This document shows positions 19,001 to 26,965 of a stretch of DNA of 64,000 nt, piece by piece. The stretch's first letter is position 1. Each line of letters opens with the position of its first letter. A program made the translations under genes and the position numbers. The notes beneath the pieces are model-generated. The model ran no database searches and was not told where the DNA came from. It saw only the letters and a program-made list of their open reading frames with translations. This DNA is from Reyranella sp. CPCC 100927 (GTDB lineage Bacteria > Pseudomonadota > Alphaproteobacteria > Reyranellales > Reyranellaceae): NCBI RefSeq assembly GCF_007859315.1, contig NZ_VOHA01000003.1:372001-436000 (forward strand). The letters run 5' to 3'.

Positions 19001-19048
19001 CGCGCTTCACGTTTTGATAGAAGCGGAGAGGCCTGGTCGGCCGCCGCT

Positions 19049-19171
19049 GTCATCCTGAGCGAAGCGAAGGATCCTGCGGTGTTGGTATAGCCGCTGTCGG
19101 CGCCGCTGATCACCAGCGCCGACGCTCTTTGAGCGATCCACCGCAAGGTCCTTCGCTGCGCTCAGGACGAC
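19049..19171. repeat. inverted-repeat element, CCTGAGCGAAGCGAAGGATC family
   Basis: Left arm GTCATCCTGAGCGAAGCGAA with GGATC, right arm AAGGTCCTTCGCTGCGCTCA with GGACGAC. The core differs between copies. Relatives are at 25280-25410 and 36942-37068, and half-elements occur inside 26966-27317. This copy and the next one fill most of the 333-base gap after purA; no gene is visible in that gap. Confidence 0.75.
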
Positions 19172-19214
19172 GGCAAATGGCGACTCCATCACACGATGAA
19201 TCGTTCTAGCGCCG

Positions 19215-19299
19215 GTCATCCCGAGCGTAGCGAGGGATCTCCTGCGGAGGACGCACAGTGCGCCATTCGCGGGAGATCCCTCGCTGCGCTCGGGATGAC
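19215..19299. repeat. inverted-repeat element, CCCGAGCGTAGCGAGGGATC family
   Basis: An 85-bp hairpin with left arm GTCATCCCGAGCGTAGCGAG and right arm CTCGCTGCGCTCGGGATGAC, with GGGATCTC/GAGATCCC next to them. It belongs to the same group as the core of 9608-9763 and 32344-32561 but lacks their flanks. It sits downstream of the convergent exported-protein gene and may act as its transcription end. Confidence 0.75.
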
Positions 19300-19333
19300 A
19301 TCGGCAACCAGCATTCCAGCTAACGGCTGAGCG

Positions 19334-19873
19334 TCAGGACGCGGCCGCCGTCCAGGGCTTGGGGATCAGCACCCAACGGCCGTTGACATGGACCAGACCG
19401 TCGAACGCCATGCCGGTCGTCGAACCGGGTTGGACGAACTTGAAGCGTGCGATGGGCAGCCCGCGCTTCATGTCGCCCACGACCTTCCTGTAGCCGCCGG
19501 GGAACTCCGCGAGCGCCGGCTTGCCGTCGATCAGATCGTCCGTGCGCACGACGAGGAGCAGCAACTCCGTCTGTTCCGGTTTACCCGCCAGCACCGTACC
19601 TGCGTCCCAGATCTTGCGGTGTTCCTGCTCGAGCCGGCCGGCGAGCGGATCCTGGTAGACGGCGCGGTAGTCGGCGGCCGCGGGCCGCAGCGTGCGCATC
19701 ACGGCCGCCTTGTCGGTCTTCGCATTCGGCAGGAACTGCATCAGCAGCGCGCGGGCGCCGGCCTCGGTACCGGGAAAGGTTTCGGCGGTGGCCGGCCTGA
19801 CGAAACCCGCGCCGAGGAGGATGGCGCCGGTGGCGATGTGCAGTGTTGATCGACGTGACAACAGGTTTGTCAT
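19334..19873 (-). CDS. exported protein of unknown function
   Basis: A 179-residue protein that I do not recognise. The N-terminus (LSRRSTLHIATGAILLGAG, then FVRPATAETFPG) is a signal peptide with a possible twin-arginine start and an ATA-E cleavage site, so the mature part of about 150 residues is periplasmic. It contains LMQFLPNAKTDKAAVMRTLRP, a run of five leucines/valines (TELLLLVV) and ends with a HVNGRWVLIPKPW strand, which resembles small lipid- or ligand-binding folds. It lies 114 bases downstream of another exported protein gene on the same strand, and the two may be functionally linked. Confidence 0.75.
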   Translation of the reverse strand: MTNLLSRRSTLHIATGAILLGAGFVRPATAETFPGTEAGARALLMQFLPNAKTDKAAVMRTLRPAAADYRAVYQDPLAGRLEQEHRKIWDAGTVLAGKPEQTELLLLVVRTDDLIDGKPALAEFPGGYRKVVGDMKRGLPIARFKFVQPGSTTGMAFDGLVHVNGRWVLIPKPWTAAAS

Positions 19874-19987
19874 CTATTGCTCCCATGTATTTGCCCAGCT
19901 TGCGGGCGGCCTTGCCGCCGCAGCTTCCGCAGCCGGCATCTGGCGACACGTGATGGTCGACGCCGGACCGGTTACCGACGAACGCGG

Positions 19988-20605
19988 CTACTCGACGTTG
20001 ATCATCCACACGCAAGCACGGCCGGCCGCGTTCGGCCGCCCGCCTGGATAAACATGTACGTTGATCTCGCCCCGCGAAAACATCTTGCCGCGACGGCTGC
20101 CGTGCGAGCCGAAGATGGTGCTCTCCTTGAATCCCATATCCCTGAAAGCGGCCGCATGGGCGTCGTAGTCGAAGGTGCAGACCGGGGTCATGTCCGTCGT
20201 GTCGAGATCGGCCGTTGACCCCGGAACGAATGACAGATCGAGCCGGGCACGCGTCTTCTCCGGTGGATAGCGATAGATCTGCAGATGATAGAGCCATGGT
20301 GGGATCAGCTTTCCGGAGGCTGCGGCACCGGCGGGATCGCTGCTGCGCTGGGTGTGCTTCCTGCCGCTGCTGTCGATCCACTCGGATATCGATTCGACCG
20401 GAGAGATGAGCTTCACACCGGTAAACTTTTCGACCCGCTCCGGGGTGATGTCCTGATTGGTCTTCAGGCTCTCGATCAGTTTCAGGACGCGGCGGCTCGC
20501 ATCTTCCGCTGACGAGGGGGGCCCGGATTGCGCCGCCACCGGCGTGCCGAGGACCAATGCAACACATGTCGCCAGCATCGCCGGCCAACGTCCTGGGCTT
20601 CGCAT
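19988..20605 (-). CDS. exported protein of unknown function
   Basis: A 205-residue protein with a signal peptide (MRSPGRWPAMLATCVALVLG, cleavage after VAAQ). The mature part has a helical segment SSAEDASRRVLKLIESLK, then a KFTGVKL segment and a C-terminal beta-rich region with RGEINVHVYPG and ACVWMINVE. No known family is evident by eye. The start at 20605 was chosen over a frame open 42 bases further up because AAGGA precedes it and the signal peptide then starts correctly. A good promoter (TTGACA, 17 bases, CATATT) lies 24 bases upstream and mirrors the promoter of the divergent DUF2157 gene. Confidence 0.75.
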   Translation of the reverse strand: MRSPGRWPAMLATCVALVLGTPVAAQSGPPSSAEDASRRVLKLIESLKTNQDITPERVEKFTGVKLISPVESISEWIDSSGRKHTQRSSDPAGAAASGKLIPPWLYHLQIYRYPPEKTRARLDLSFVPGSTADLDTTDMTPVCTFDYDAHAAAFRDMGFKESTIFGSHGSRRGKMFSRGEINVHVYPGGRPNAAGRACVWMINVE

Positions 20606-20628
20606 TTCGGTCCTTGGTCGTTTGATTA

Positions 20629-20657
20629 AATATGAGGGAACAGTCACTTATTGTCAA
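20629..20657 (-). promoter_or_regulatory. promoter of the exported-protein gene
   Basis: Read on the minus strand: TTGACA, 17 bases, CATATT. The first 14 bases, TTGACAATAAGTGA, are identical to those of the promoter facing the other way at 20855. The -10 box ends 23 bases before the start codon, giving a short leader that carries the AAGGA site. Confidence 0.65.
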
Positions 20658-20705
20658 TGCTGCCACACCTGTCACTGCGATTGAACCGCGAGAAACCCGA
20701 TCACT

Positions 20706-20791
20706 CCTGGGAGCGCGGGCGTCCCGCCCGCTCATGTCTTGCGAAAGCAAAGCTTTCGCCTTGATGCGGGCGGGACGCCCGCGCTCCCAGG
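20706..20791. repeat. hairpin repeat with 26-bp perfect arms
   Basis: Left arm 20706-20731 starts CCTGGGAGCGCGGGCG and right arm 20766-20791 is its exact complement over 26 bases; the inner loop also contains GCGAAAGC/GCTTTCGC. It lies between two divergent promoters, so it is not a simple terminator of either gene. No coding content. Confidence 0.8.
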
Positions 20792-20854
20792 GCTCGCTTT
20801 GCTCGCAATGACAGCGAAATCGAATGCGACTGTGAGTCACTGAGACGAGCGGCC

Positions 20855-20883
20855 TTGACAATAAGTGAGTATATACTCATATA
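20855..20883 (+). promoter_or_regulatory. promoter of the DUF2157 gene, with a palindrome between the boxes
   Basis: TTGACA (20855-20860), 17 bases, CATATA (20878-20883); TATAAG at 20880 is an alternative -10. The perfect 14-bp palindrome TGAGTATATACTCA (20866-20879) fills the spacer and is a likely operator. The -10 ends only 6 bases before the ATG at 20890, so the transcript would start at or within the start codon. Confidence 0.6.
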
Positions 20884-20889
20884 AGCCCG

Positions 20890-22062
20890 ATGTTTGCCAA
20901 TCGTTATCTGTCGCGCTGGCAAGGCGCCGGGCTGATCGACGCGGCCGGTGCGCAGCGCATTGTCGACTGGGAGCGGGCGCAGGCGCGCCCGGTCTGGCTC
21001 TGGGCGCTGGCCGGTCTGGGCGCTTTCGCCATTGGGATGGGCGTGCTGGCCGTGGTCGCGGCGAACTGGGAACGGATCCCCGGCTGGCTGAAGATCACCG
21101 TCAACCTGGCGCTGAATGTCGGCGCGGCCGCCGCGCTCTTCGTGTCCTGGCAGCGCGGGTGGGAAAAGACCCGGGAAATCCTGGCGATCGTCCTGTCGGG
21201 CCTGGTGCTGAGCGGCATTGCGCTGATCAGCCAAGTCTACCAGCTCGACGGTCCAGCCTGGCAGGCGCTGCTGCTGTGGATGGCGATCTGCACACCCTTC
21301 ATTGCCCTGGTCACGCGATCGCGCGTGCTGGGCGTTGCCTGGGCCGCGGCTGCGACGATCACCTACCTGAGCTCCATCGAAGCCCTGGATCGCCTGCTCG
21401 GCCGGCTGCTGCACGGCGACGCCGTCATCGTGATGACCTGGGTCCCAGCCCTTCTTCTGGTGGTGGTCGGCATCGTGCGGGGCTGGTTCGCAACGACGCG
21501 CGGCCAGGCCGACGCGATCGTCGCTTGCGCCGTGCTGGCGCTGTTGTTCGCCGCCAGCGTGCCGCAGGTCATCGTGTTCCGGCCACGTGAAGAGGTCGGG
21601 ACCATCGCGGCGATCATGGCGAGCCTGCTGGTGATGGCGCTGCTCCTGCGCGAACGGCGCCGCGGCGATGATGCTGCCACGCCGCTGATGGCGATCGTGC
21701 TGGCTGGGTTGGGTGTCTGGCTGGCCTCCATGCTGATCTGGAAATTGGCCGGCGCCAACGACACCACGCACTCGACCTGGAGTCTCACGGACAGGCTGCC
21801 GGCGCTGGGCGCGGCTCTTGTCTTCATCGTCTTCTGGGGCGTGGTGAGTTGGCTCGCCTTGCGCGCGGGACGGCGCACGCTGTTCGTGCTGGCGTTTGCC
21901 GTGATCACGATCCGCGTCTTCATCATCTACTGGGAGGCGTTCGGCGGGCTGCTGAACACCGGCCTCGGGCTGATCGGCGGCGGGCTGTTGTGCCTCGCGT
22001 TCGCGGCACTGGGCTGGCACATCGCGCGGCGCGCCGGCCGGCCGGTGGAGGCTGCGATATGA
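20890..22062 (+). CDS. DUF2157 domain-containing membrane protein
   Basis: A 390-residue integral membrane protein. Residues 1-35 are a soluble N-terminal segment (GLIDAAGAQRIVDWERAQ) typical of DUF2157, followed by about ten hydrophobic segments starting with LWALAGLGAFAIGMGVLAVVA. The N-terminal domain motif NWERIPGWLKI between the first two segments is also diagnostic. Function is unknown. No ribosome-binding site precedes the ATG and the promoter is almost on top of it, which suggests leaderless translation. Its stop overlaps the start of the GDYXXLXY gene, its usual partner. Confidence 0.88.
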   Translation: MFANRYLSRWQGAGLIDAAGAQRIVDWERAQARPVWLWALAGLGAFAIGMGVLAVVAANWERIPGWLKITVNLALNVGAAAALFVSWQRGWEKTREILAIVLSGLVLSGIALISQVYQLDGPAWQALLLWMAICTPFIALVTRSRVLGVAWAAAATITYLSSIEALDRLLGRLLHGDAVIVMTWVPALLLVVVGIVRGWFATTRGQADAIVACAVLALLFAASVPQVIVFRPREEVGTIAAIMASLLVMALLLRERRRGDDAATPLMAIVLAGLGVWLASMLIWKLAGANDTTHSTWSLTDRLPALGAALVFIVFWGVVSWLALRAGRRTLFVLAFAVITIRVFIIYWEAFGGLLNTGLGLIGGGLLCLAFAALGWHIARRAGRPVEAAI

Positions 22063-22628
22063 AGCGCATGATGATGGTCCTGGTGATTGCGGCGCTGGCG
22101 TTGCCGATCGCGGTGCTGGCGGCCATGGTCGGCGATGCCGAACATCGCATTGCCAATGCCCAGGTGGTGCGCGTCGCCATCCGTGGCTACGATCCGCGCG
22201 ACATGCTGCGCGGCCACTACCTGGTCTACCGCTTTGACTGGAACGCGGAGATCACGTTCGTCGGTCGCACCGAGCGGCTGTGCGTGGTGACCGCGCCAGC
22301 CGATGCGCCGGCCCGCGTGCGGCCGCTGGCAGCAGACGGGACCGAGGCCTCAACGGCAGGCTGTGCCCTCGTGCTGAAGGGCTGGGGCGAGGTGCTGCCC
22401 GAAGCGCGTCGCATCCAGCTGGACGAGCGTCGGCTGCAGTTTACACCGGCCGGTGTCGCGAGCGGGCGGCTCTATGTGCCGGAGCGGCACGCGCGGGAAC
22501 TCGAACGTCTGCTGGCGTCCGGCAAGGTGCAGCTGACCATCGACCTCGCCGTCATGGAAACCGGTCGCGCCAGCGTCAAGGCCTGGCATATCGACGGCAA
22601 GACGGTCGACGCCTACTTCGCCCAATAG
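22059..22628 (+). CDS. GDYXXLXY-domain exported/membrane protein
   Basis: A 189-residue protein with an N-terminal hydrophobic anchor (MMMVLVIAALALPIAVLAAM). The defining motif occurs as RGHYLVYRF after DPRDMLRG near residue 50. The mature part would be periplasmic. Proteins of this family are nearly always paired with DUF2157 membrane proteins, as here, where ATGA joins the two genes. The role is unknown; a shared membrane complex is a reasonable guess. A strong hairpin follows 2 bases after the stop. Confidence 0.85.
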   Translation: MKRMMMVLVIAALALPIAVLAAMVGDAEHRIANAQVVRVAIRGYDPRDMLRGHYLVYRFDWNAEITFVGRTERLCVVTAPADAPARVRPLAADGTEASTAGCALVLKGWGEVLPEARRIQLDERRLQFTPAGVASGRLYVPERHARELERLLASGKVQLTIDLAVMETGRASVKAWHIDGKTVDAYFAQ

Positions 22629-22630
22629 AA

Positions 22631-22653
22631 GAGGGCCGGCAGAGCCGGCCCTC
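22631..22653. terminator. hairpin between convergent genes
   Basis: GAGGGCCGGC (22631-22640) and GCCGGCCCTC (22644-22653) form a perfect 10-bp stem with a 3-base loop, between the convergent GDYXXLXY and rpoH genes. T-rich sequence is weak on both sides, so it is a probable bidirectional terminator rather than a textbook one. Confidence 0.7.
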
Positions 22654-22695
22654 TCCAGACTGTCCCGCGGCGCGGGATGGAAACAGGTTTCGCGG

Positions 22696-23586
22696 TTACG
22701 GCCGTGCCGCCTGTACCACGGCGTTCTTCATGGCACGCTGCAGCTTCTCGAAGGCGCGGACCTCGATCTGGCGCACGCGCTCGCGGCTGATCTTGAACTC
22801 GTCGGACAGATCCTCGAGCGTCTTGGGCTCCTCGATCAGCCGGCGCTGTGTCAGGATGTGCCGTTCGCGGTCCGACAGGGTGCGCATGGCGTCGGTCAGC
22901 AGCGAACGGCGCTGTTCGAGCTCCTGGTTCTCCGAGAACCGCGCCTCCTGGTCCGGCGAATCATCGACCAGCCAATCCTGCCACTCCGACTCGCCATCGG
23001 TGCGGGTCGGTGCGTTGAGCGACTGGTCGGGCGCCGTGAGGCGGCGGTTCATGTTGACCACCTCGTCCTCGGGCACGCCCAGCCGGGTGGCGATCTTCTT
23101 CACCTGGTCGGGATTGAGATCGCCGTCGTCGATCGCCTGCATCTGGCCTTTGATCTTGCGCAGATTGAAGAACAGCTTCTTCTGCGCCGCCGTGGTGCCC
23201 ATCTTCACCAGCGACCAGCTGTGCAGGATGTATTCCTGGATCGAAGCGCGGATCCACCACATGGCATAGGTCGCCAAGCGGAAACCGCGATCCGGATCGA
23301 AGCGTTTGACCGCTTGCATCATGCCGACATTGCCTTCGGAGATCAGCTCGCCGATCGGCAGGCCATAGCCGCGATAGCCCATGGCGATCTTGGCGACCAG
23401 CCGCAGATGCGACGTGACCAGCTTGTGCGCCGCGTTGCTGTCGTTGTGCTCGCGCCAGCGCTTGGCGAGGATGTACTCCTCGTCCGGGGCAAGCATCGGG
23501 AATTTCCGAATTTCCTGCAGATAGCGTGTCAGATTGCCGTCCGGCGACAGGCTGACAACAGCAGGTAGGGCAGCAGCAGTGGCCAT
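22696..23586 (-). CDS. rpoH: RNA polymerase sigma-32 type heat-shock sigma factor
   Basis: A 296-residue group 3 sigma factor. The RpoH box QKKLFFNLRK at residues 135-144 identifies it as the heat-shock type. Region 2 contains GELISEGNVGMMQAVKRFD and FRLATYAMWWIRASIQEYI; region 4 ends with the helix-turn-helix EDLSDEFKISRERVRQIEVRA. A strong GGAGGGGAG site precedes the ATG at 23586; a short in-frame extension upstream was rejected. It directs transcription of chaperones and proteases. rluD lies 175 bases upstream on the same strand, the common alphaproteobacterial order. Such genomes often carry a second RpoH. Confidence 0.95.
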   Translation of the reverse strand: MATAAALPAVVSLSPDGNLTRYLQEIRKFPMLAPDEEYILAKRWREHNDSNAAHKLVTSHLRLVAKIAMGYRGYGLPIGELISEGNVGMMQAVKRFDPDRGFRLATYAMWWIRASIQEYILHSWSLVKMGTTAAQKKLFFNLRKIKGQMQAIDDGDLNPDQVKKIATRLGVPEDEVVNMNRRLTAPDQSLNAPTRTDGESEWQDWLVDDSPDQEARFSENQELEQRRSLLTDAMRTLSDRERHILTQRRLIEEPKTLEDLSDEFKISRERVRQIEVRAFEKLQRAMKNAVVQAARP

Positions 23587-23761
23587 GATCTCCCCTCCGT
23601 GTGTGCGGGATCCCCACCAGGGCATCCCGTACCGATCGGAACGCGTACGCTACGCTATGGCTCCGCGCGCAGCTTTGGCACTCCAACTCTATGACTGCCA
23701 GATATGCTGCGCTGCGGCGAAGTACAAGGAGGATACCCGACTAATCATGTCGGAAATGTGT

Positions 23762-24835
23762 TCAGGGCAGGCCTCGGAGGATAACAATTAATTCATTGAT
23801 ATCATGAGGAAAGCTTGTCTCGAAGGAGACACGCTTGTGGCTGGCGGGGTGGTTGAAGGCCAGGTACCGGGCGTGGAGAGCCTGGCGGCCGAAGGCCCGC
23901 GCGGCGGCCGGGAGGGCGGTGCCGCGGGCCGCCCGGCCGGTGGCATAGAGCGGATCGCCCAGGAGCGCATGGCCAAGGTGGGCGAGATGAACCCGGACCT
24001 GGTGGGTGCGGCCGGTCAGCAGCTCACACCGGACAAGGCTGGCGACCGGTTTGATGTTGGGTCCGAACGTTTCGGCCACGGCATACCGCGTCGCCGCCGG
24101 CTTGCCCCCGTGGGGCACCACGGCCATGCGCTGGCGATCCCGCGGGTGGCGGCCGATATTGCCCTCGATCAGGCCGGCACGTGGCAAAGGCGCGCCGTGG
24201 ACCGCGGCGACATAGGCCCGGTCGATGCTGTGGGCGGCGAACTGCCGGGCCAACGACTGGTGCGCCCGGTCGTTCTTGGCCACCACCATCACGCCGCTGG
24301 TGTCCTTGTCGAGCCGATGCACGATGCCCGGCCGCCGTACGCCGCCGATGCCGGAAAGGCTGTCGCCGCAGTGGGCCAGCAGGGCGTTCACCAGGGTGTG
24401 GTCGGGGTTGCCGGGCGCCGGATGCACGACCAGCCCGGCCGGCTTGTTCAACACCAGCAGGTCGTCATCCTCATGCAGAATCTCGAGCGGAATCGCCTGG
24501 GGAACCGGTGTCGCGGCGACGCTTTCCGGCACGGTGATCTCGTAGATCTCCGCCGCCTTGACCTTGTGGGAGGCGTCCGCCATGGTCGCGCGCGTCGCGT
24601 CGGGCGCGCGGCGGCTCACGCAACCGGCCTCGATCAAGGCCTTGCCGCGGGTGCGCGACAGGGCCGGCAGCCAGGCCGCGATGCGGCGGTCGAGCCGGTC
24701 GCCGCTGTCGGCACCGTCCACGGTAAAGGCGTACAGGCCAGGTGCCGGTGCGTCCGTCGTTGGATCGGCGGGCATCGTCGGCAGGACATCGTCGTCGAAA
24801 TCGGCGACGTCGGTCGGGGATGGGCGGCGCGGCAT
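23762..24835 (-). CDS. rluD: RluD/RluA-family 23S rRNA pseudouridine synthase
   Basis: A 357-residue pseudouridine synthase that modifies uridines of a large-subunit rRNA helix. An S4-like RNA-binding domain lies at about residues 40-95 (SGDRLDRRIAAWLPALSRTR). The catalytic Asp is in PGIVHRLDKDTSGVMVVAK, and LLTGRTHQVRVHLAHLGH and GDPLYA are the usual downstream motifs. The frame stays open to a TTG at 24859, but the ATG at 24835 is the better start. The gene is head to head with the DUF6476-like gene and upstream of rpoH. RluD rather than RluC is inferred from position and architecture. Confidence 0.9.
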   Translation of the reverse strand: MPRRPSPTDVADFDDDVLPTMPADPTTDAPAPGLYAFTVDGADSGDRLDRRIAAWLPALSRTRGKALIEAGCVSRRAPDATRATMADASHKVKAAEIYEITVPESVAATPVPQAIPLEILHEDDDLLVLNKPAGLVVHPAPGNPDHTLVNALLAHCGDSLSGIGGVRRPGIVHRLDKDTSGVMVVAKNDRAHQSLARQFAAHSIDRAYVAAVHGAPLPRAGLIEGNIGRHPRDRQRMAVVPHGGKPAATRYAVAETFGPNIKPVASLVRCELLTGRTHQVRVHLAHLGHALLGDPLYATGRAARGTALPAAARAFGRQALHARYLAFNHPASHKRVSFETSFPHDINELIVILRGLP

Positions 24836-24884
24836 GGGAGCGATGAAGGGCGGGGGCAACGGTAAGGGAATGCAGCAGGAACCA

Positions 24885-25223
24885 ATGTCGCGCGGTCAGC
24901 GTGTGTTGGCGTGGATCGTCGGCGTGATGGGTGTGTTGATCGTCGTCGGCTTCGCGATTGTGCTGGTCGAGATCGGACGGCGCATGTTTACGACGAAATC
25001 GGGTGTCCCGGAACCCACTGTGATGACGCCGGGACCGGCGCTGCGTCCATTCGGCCAGGTCGATGTCCGGATCCCCGAGGGCGCCAAGGTCGAGAGCCTG
25101 ACGGCGATGGGCGACCGGCTGGTCGCCCACGTGCGCACCCGCGAGGGTGCGTCGGTGGGGTTGATCATCGATGCGGCGACCGGCGCCGTCCTGGGCACCA
25201 TCCGGTTCACCGACGTGAAATAG
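24885..25223 (+). CDS. DUF6476-like small membrane protein
   Basis: A 112-residue protein with one transmembrane segment at residues 6-27 (RVLAWIVGVMGVLIVVGFAI) and a short C-terminal domain (EGAKVESLTAMGDRLVAHV, then GLIIDAATGAVLGTIRF) that would form a small beta structure. It resembles the DUF6476 group, found next to rluD in alphaproteobacteria. Function is unknown. ATG codons at 24843 and 24870 are alternative starts; I chose 24885 because AGGA is correctly spaced and the protein then begins at its conserved part. Confidence 0.75.
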   Translation: MSRGQRVLAWIVGVMGVLIVVGFAIVLVEIGRRMFTTKSGVPEPTVMTPGPALRPFGQVDVRIPEGAKVESLTAMGDRLVAHVRTREGASVGLIIDAATGAVLGTIRFTDVK

Positions 25224-25279
25224 CCGGGCCACCGTGCTCGACCCAGGGCAATCGCATATGCCGTTGTGGCGCGGTTTCT

Positions 25280-25410
25280 GTCATCCTGAGCGAAGCGAAG
25301 GATCTTTTGGGCCGCCGGTTCGCACGGGCCACGCGATTGCGCAGCTGCGCTGTTTTCCGGGCCCGTGCCTTTCGACGGCTCAAGAGATCCTTCGCTTCGC
25401 TCAGGATGAC
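25280..25410. repeat. inverted-repeat element, CCTGAGCGAAGCGAAGGATC family
   Basis: Left arm GTCATCCTGAGCGAAGCGAA and right arm TTCGCTTCGCTCAGGATGAC enclose a 90-base core holding CGCACGGGCC and GGGCCCGTGC, complementary to each other. The copy at 36942-37068 has the same plan, including CGCACGGGCC at the same place. The element ends 24 bases before the next start codon. Confidence 0.8.
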
Positions 25411-25434
25411 AAGACGGCGTATGCGAATCCTCTG

Positions 25435-25812
25435 ATGCTGGATCACCTCTCGATCACCACGGCCGACCTCGATCGCGCTCAGCGCTTCTACGACGCGGTG
25501 CTATCGGCCCTGGGCTATCCCCGCGTCTATCGCAGCGAACGCGGCATCGGCTATGGCGAACGCGGCGCGGCCGGCGGCTATATCTCCGTCTTCCGGAGCG
25601 AGAACGTGGTCGCCGACAATCGTCATTGGGCGTTCCGGGCACCCAGTCGCGCCGCTGTGCGTGCCTTTTACGAGGCTGCCCTGGCACAAGGCGGTCGCGA
25701 CGACGGGCCGCCCGGCCTGCGCCCCGAGTACAACCCGACCTATTACGCCGCCTTCGTCCTGGATCCCGACGGCAACAGGATCGAGGCGGTGTGCCGCGAA
25801 CCGGGAGAGTGA
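25435..25812 (+). CDS. VOC-family (glyoxalase/bleomycin-resistance-like) protein
   Basis: A 125-residue single-module vicinal-oxygen-chelate protein. It begins MLDHLSITTADLDRAQRFYD, with the first metal His in DHLSI, and ends with AFVLDPDGNRIEAVCR, the usual last strand with its Glu. The middle RHWAFRAPSRAAVRAFYEAA segment is common in this group. The substrate cannot be assigned. The ribosome site is weak, and the start codon lies just after a repeat element. It is 6 bases before the aldolase gene, so both are probably in one transcript. Confidence 0.85.
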   Translation: MLDHLSITTADLDRAQRFYDAVLSALGYPRVYRSERGIGYGERGAAGGYISVFRSENVVADNRHWAFRAPSRAAVRAFYEAALAQGGRDDGPPGLRPEYNPTYYAAFVLDPDGNRIEAVCREPGE

Positions 25813-25818
25813 TCATCC

Positions 25819-26901
25819 ATGGATGCCCCCAGCGACAGCACCGCCGCGACCGCCCTGGATTTCCGCAGCGACAATACGGCCGGCGCCCATCCGGCGATCC
25901 TCGATGCGCTCGTCCGCGCCTATCGCGCTGGTCCGCTGACGTCCTACGGCGATGATCCGCTGACCGAGCGGGTGGTGCAGCGCCTGCGCCAGCTTTTCGA
26001 GCACGATACGCTGGTGGCGTTCCCGGTCGCCACCGGTACGGCCGCCAACGCACTGGCGCTGTCCTGCCTGACGCCGCCCTGGGGCGTCGTCCATTGCCAT
26101 CCGGCGGCGCACATCCAGGTTGACGAGGCGGGCGCGCCGGAGCTGTTTACCGGCGGCGCGAAGCTGGTGCCGGTCGACGGGCCCGCCGGCAAGATCGAGC
26201 CGCAGGTACTGGCGGCGGCATTGGCGCAGGACGTCAAGGGGGTGGTGCACCACCCGCAACCGGCCGCGATTTCGATTACCCAGTCGACCGAGTGTGGCGC
26301 CACCTATACGCCCGACGAGGTGAAGGCGATCTCCGAGATTGCCTGGGCGAACGGCCTGGCGCTGCATATGGACGGCGCGCGCCTGGCTAACGCGGTGGTC
26401 CACCTGGGCTGCTCGCCGGCGGCAGTCACGTGGCGGGCCGGTGTCGACGTGCTGAGCTTCGGCGCCACGAAGAACGGTGCCTTGGGCGCCGAGGCCGTGG
26501 TGTTCTTCGATCCCGCGAAGGCGGCCGAGTTCGAATTCCGGCGCAAGCGCGGCGGGCACCTGTTCTCCAAGATGCGGCTGCTGTCGGCGCAACTCGATGC
26601 CTATCTCGACCATGACCTGTGGCTGGCTAATGCGCGCCATGCCAACGACATGGCGGCGCGGCTGGAGCAGGGCTTGTCGCGGCTCAACAGCGTGCGCCTG
26701 CTCTACAAGCGCGAGGCCAACGAGCTTTTCGTGGTGCTGCCGGACGCCGTCGCCGATCGCCTGCGCGATGCCGGGGCGCTGTTCTATCCCTGGCCCAGCG
26801 ATCGGCCGGGGGAGAATGCCTACCGCCTCGTCACATCGTTCGAGACGCAGGCCGAGCAGGTGGCACGCTTCGTGGCGATCGCGGCCGGCGATGCTGGTTG
26901 A
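25819..26901 (+). CDS. low-specificity L-threonine aldolase (PLP enzyme)
   Basis: A 360-residue beta-eliminating-lyase-family PLP enzyme that splits L-threonine or allo-threonine to glycine and acetaldehyde. The N-terminal DFRSDNTAGAHPAILDAL, the cofactor-contact LHMDGARLANA and the Schiff-base Lys in SFGATKNGALGAE are all present. The C-terminal part has the GGHLFSKMRLLSAQLDAYL segment of bacterial low-specificity aldolases. It follows a VOC protein by 6 bases. Closely related beta-hydroxyaspartate or phenylserine aldolases cannot be excluded. Confidence 0.9.
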   Translation: MDAPSDSTAATALDFRSDNTAGAHPAILDALVRAYRAGPLTSYGDDPLTERVVQRLRQLFEHDTLVAFPVATGTAANALALSCLTPPWGVVHCHPAAHIQVDEAGAPELFTGGAKLVPVDGPAGKIEPQVLAAALAQDVKGVVHHPQPAAISITQSTECGATYTPDEVKAISEIAWANGLALHMDGARLANAVVHLGCSPAAVTWRAGVDVLSFGATKNGALGAEAVVFFDPAKAAEFEFRRKRGGHLFSKMRLLSAQLDAYLDHDLWLANARHANDMAARLEQGLSRLNSVRLLYKREANELFVVLPDAVADRLRDAGALFYPWPSDRPGENAYRLVTSFETQAEQVARFVAIAAGDAG

Positions 26902-26965
26902 CGGCGACGACCAGTGTCATCCCGAGCGTAGCGAGGGATCTCCCGCGAGTGGCGACCCTGTACGC

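Noticed and set aside
19581-20861. A 426-codon minus-strand frame across both exported-protein genes and the hairpin repeat
   Set aside because: It runs through the promoter and repeat region and out of frame over two better-supported signal-peptide proteins.
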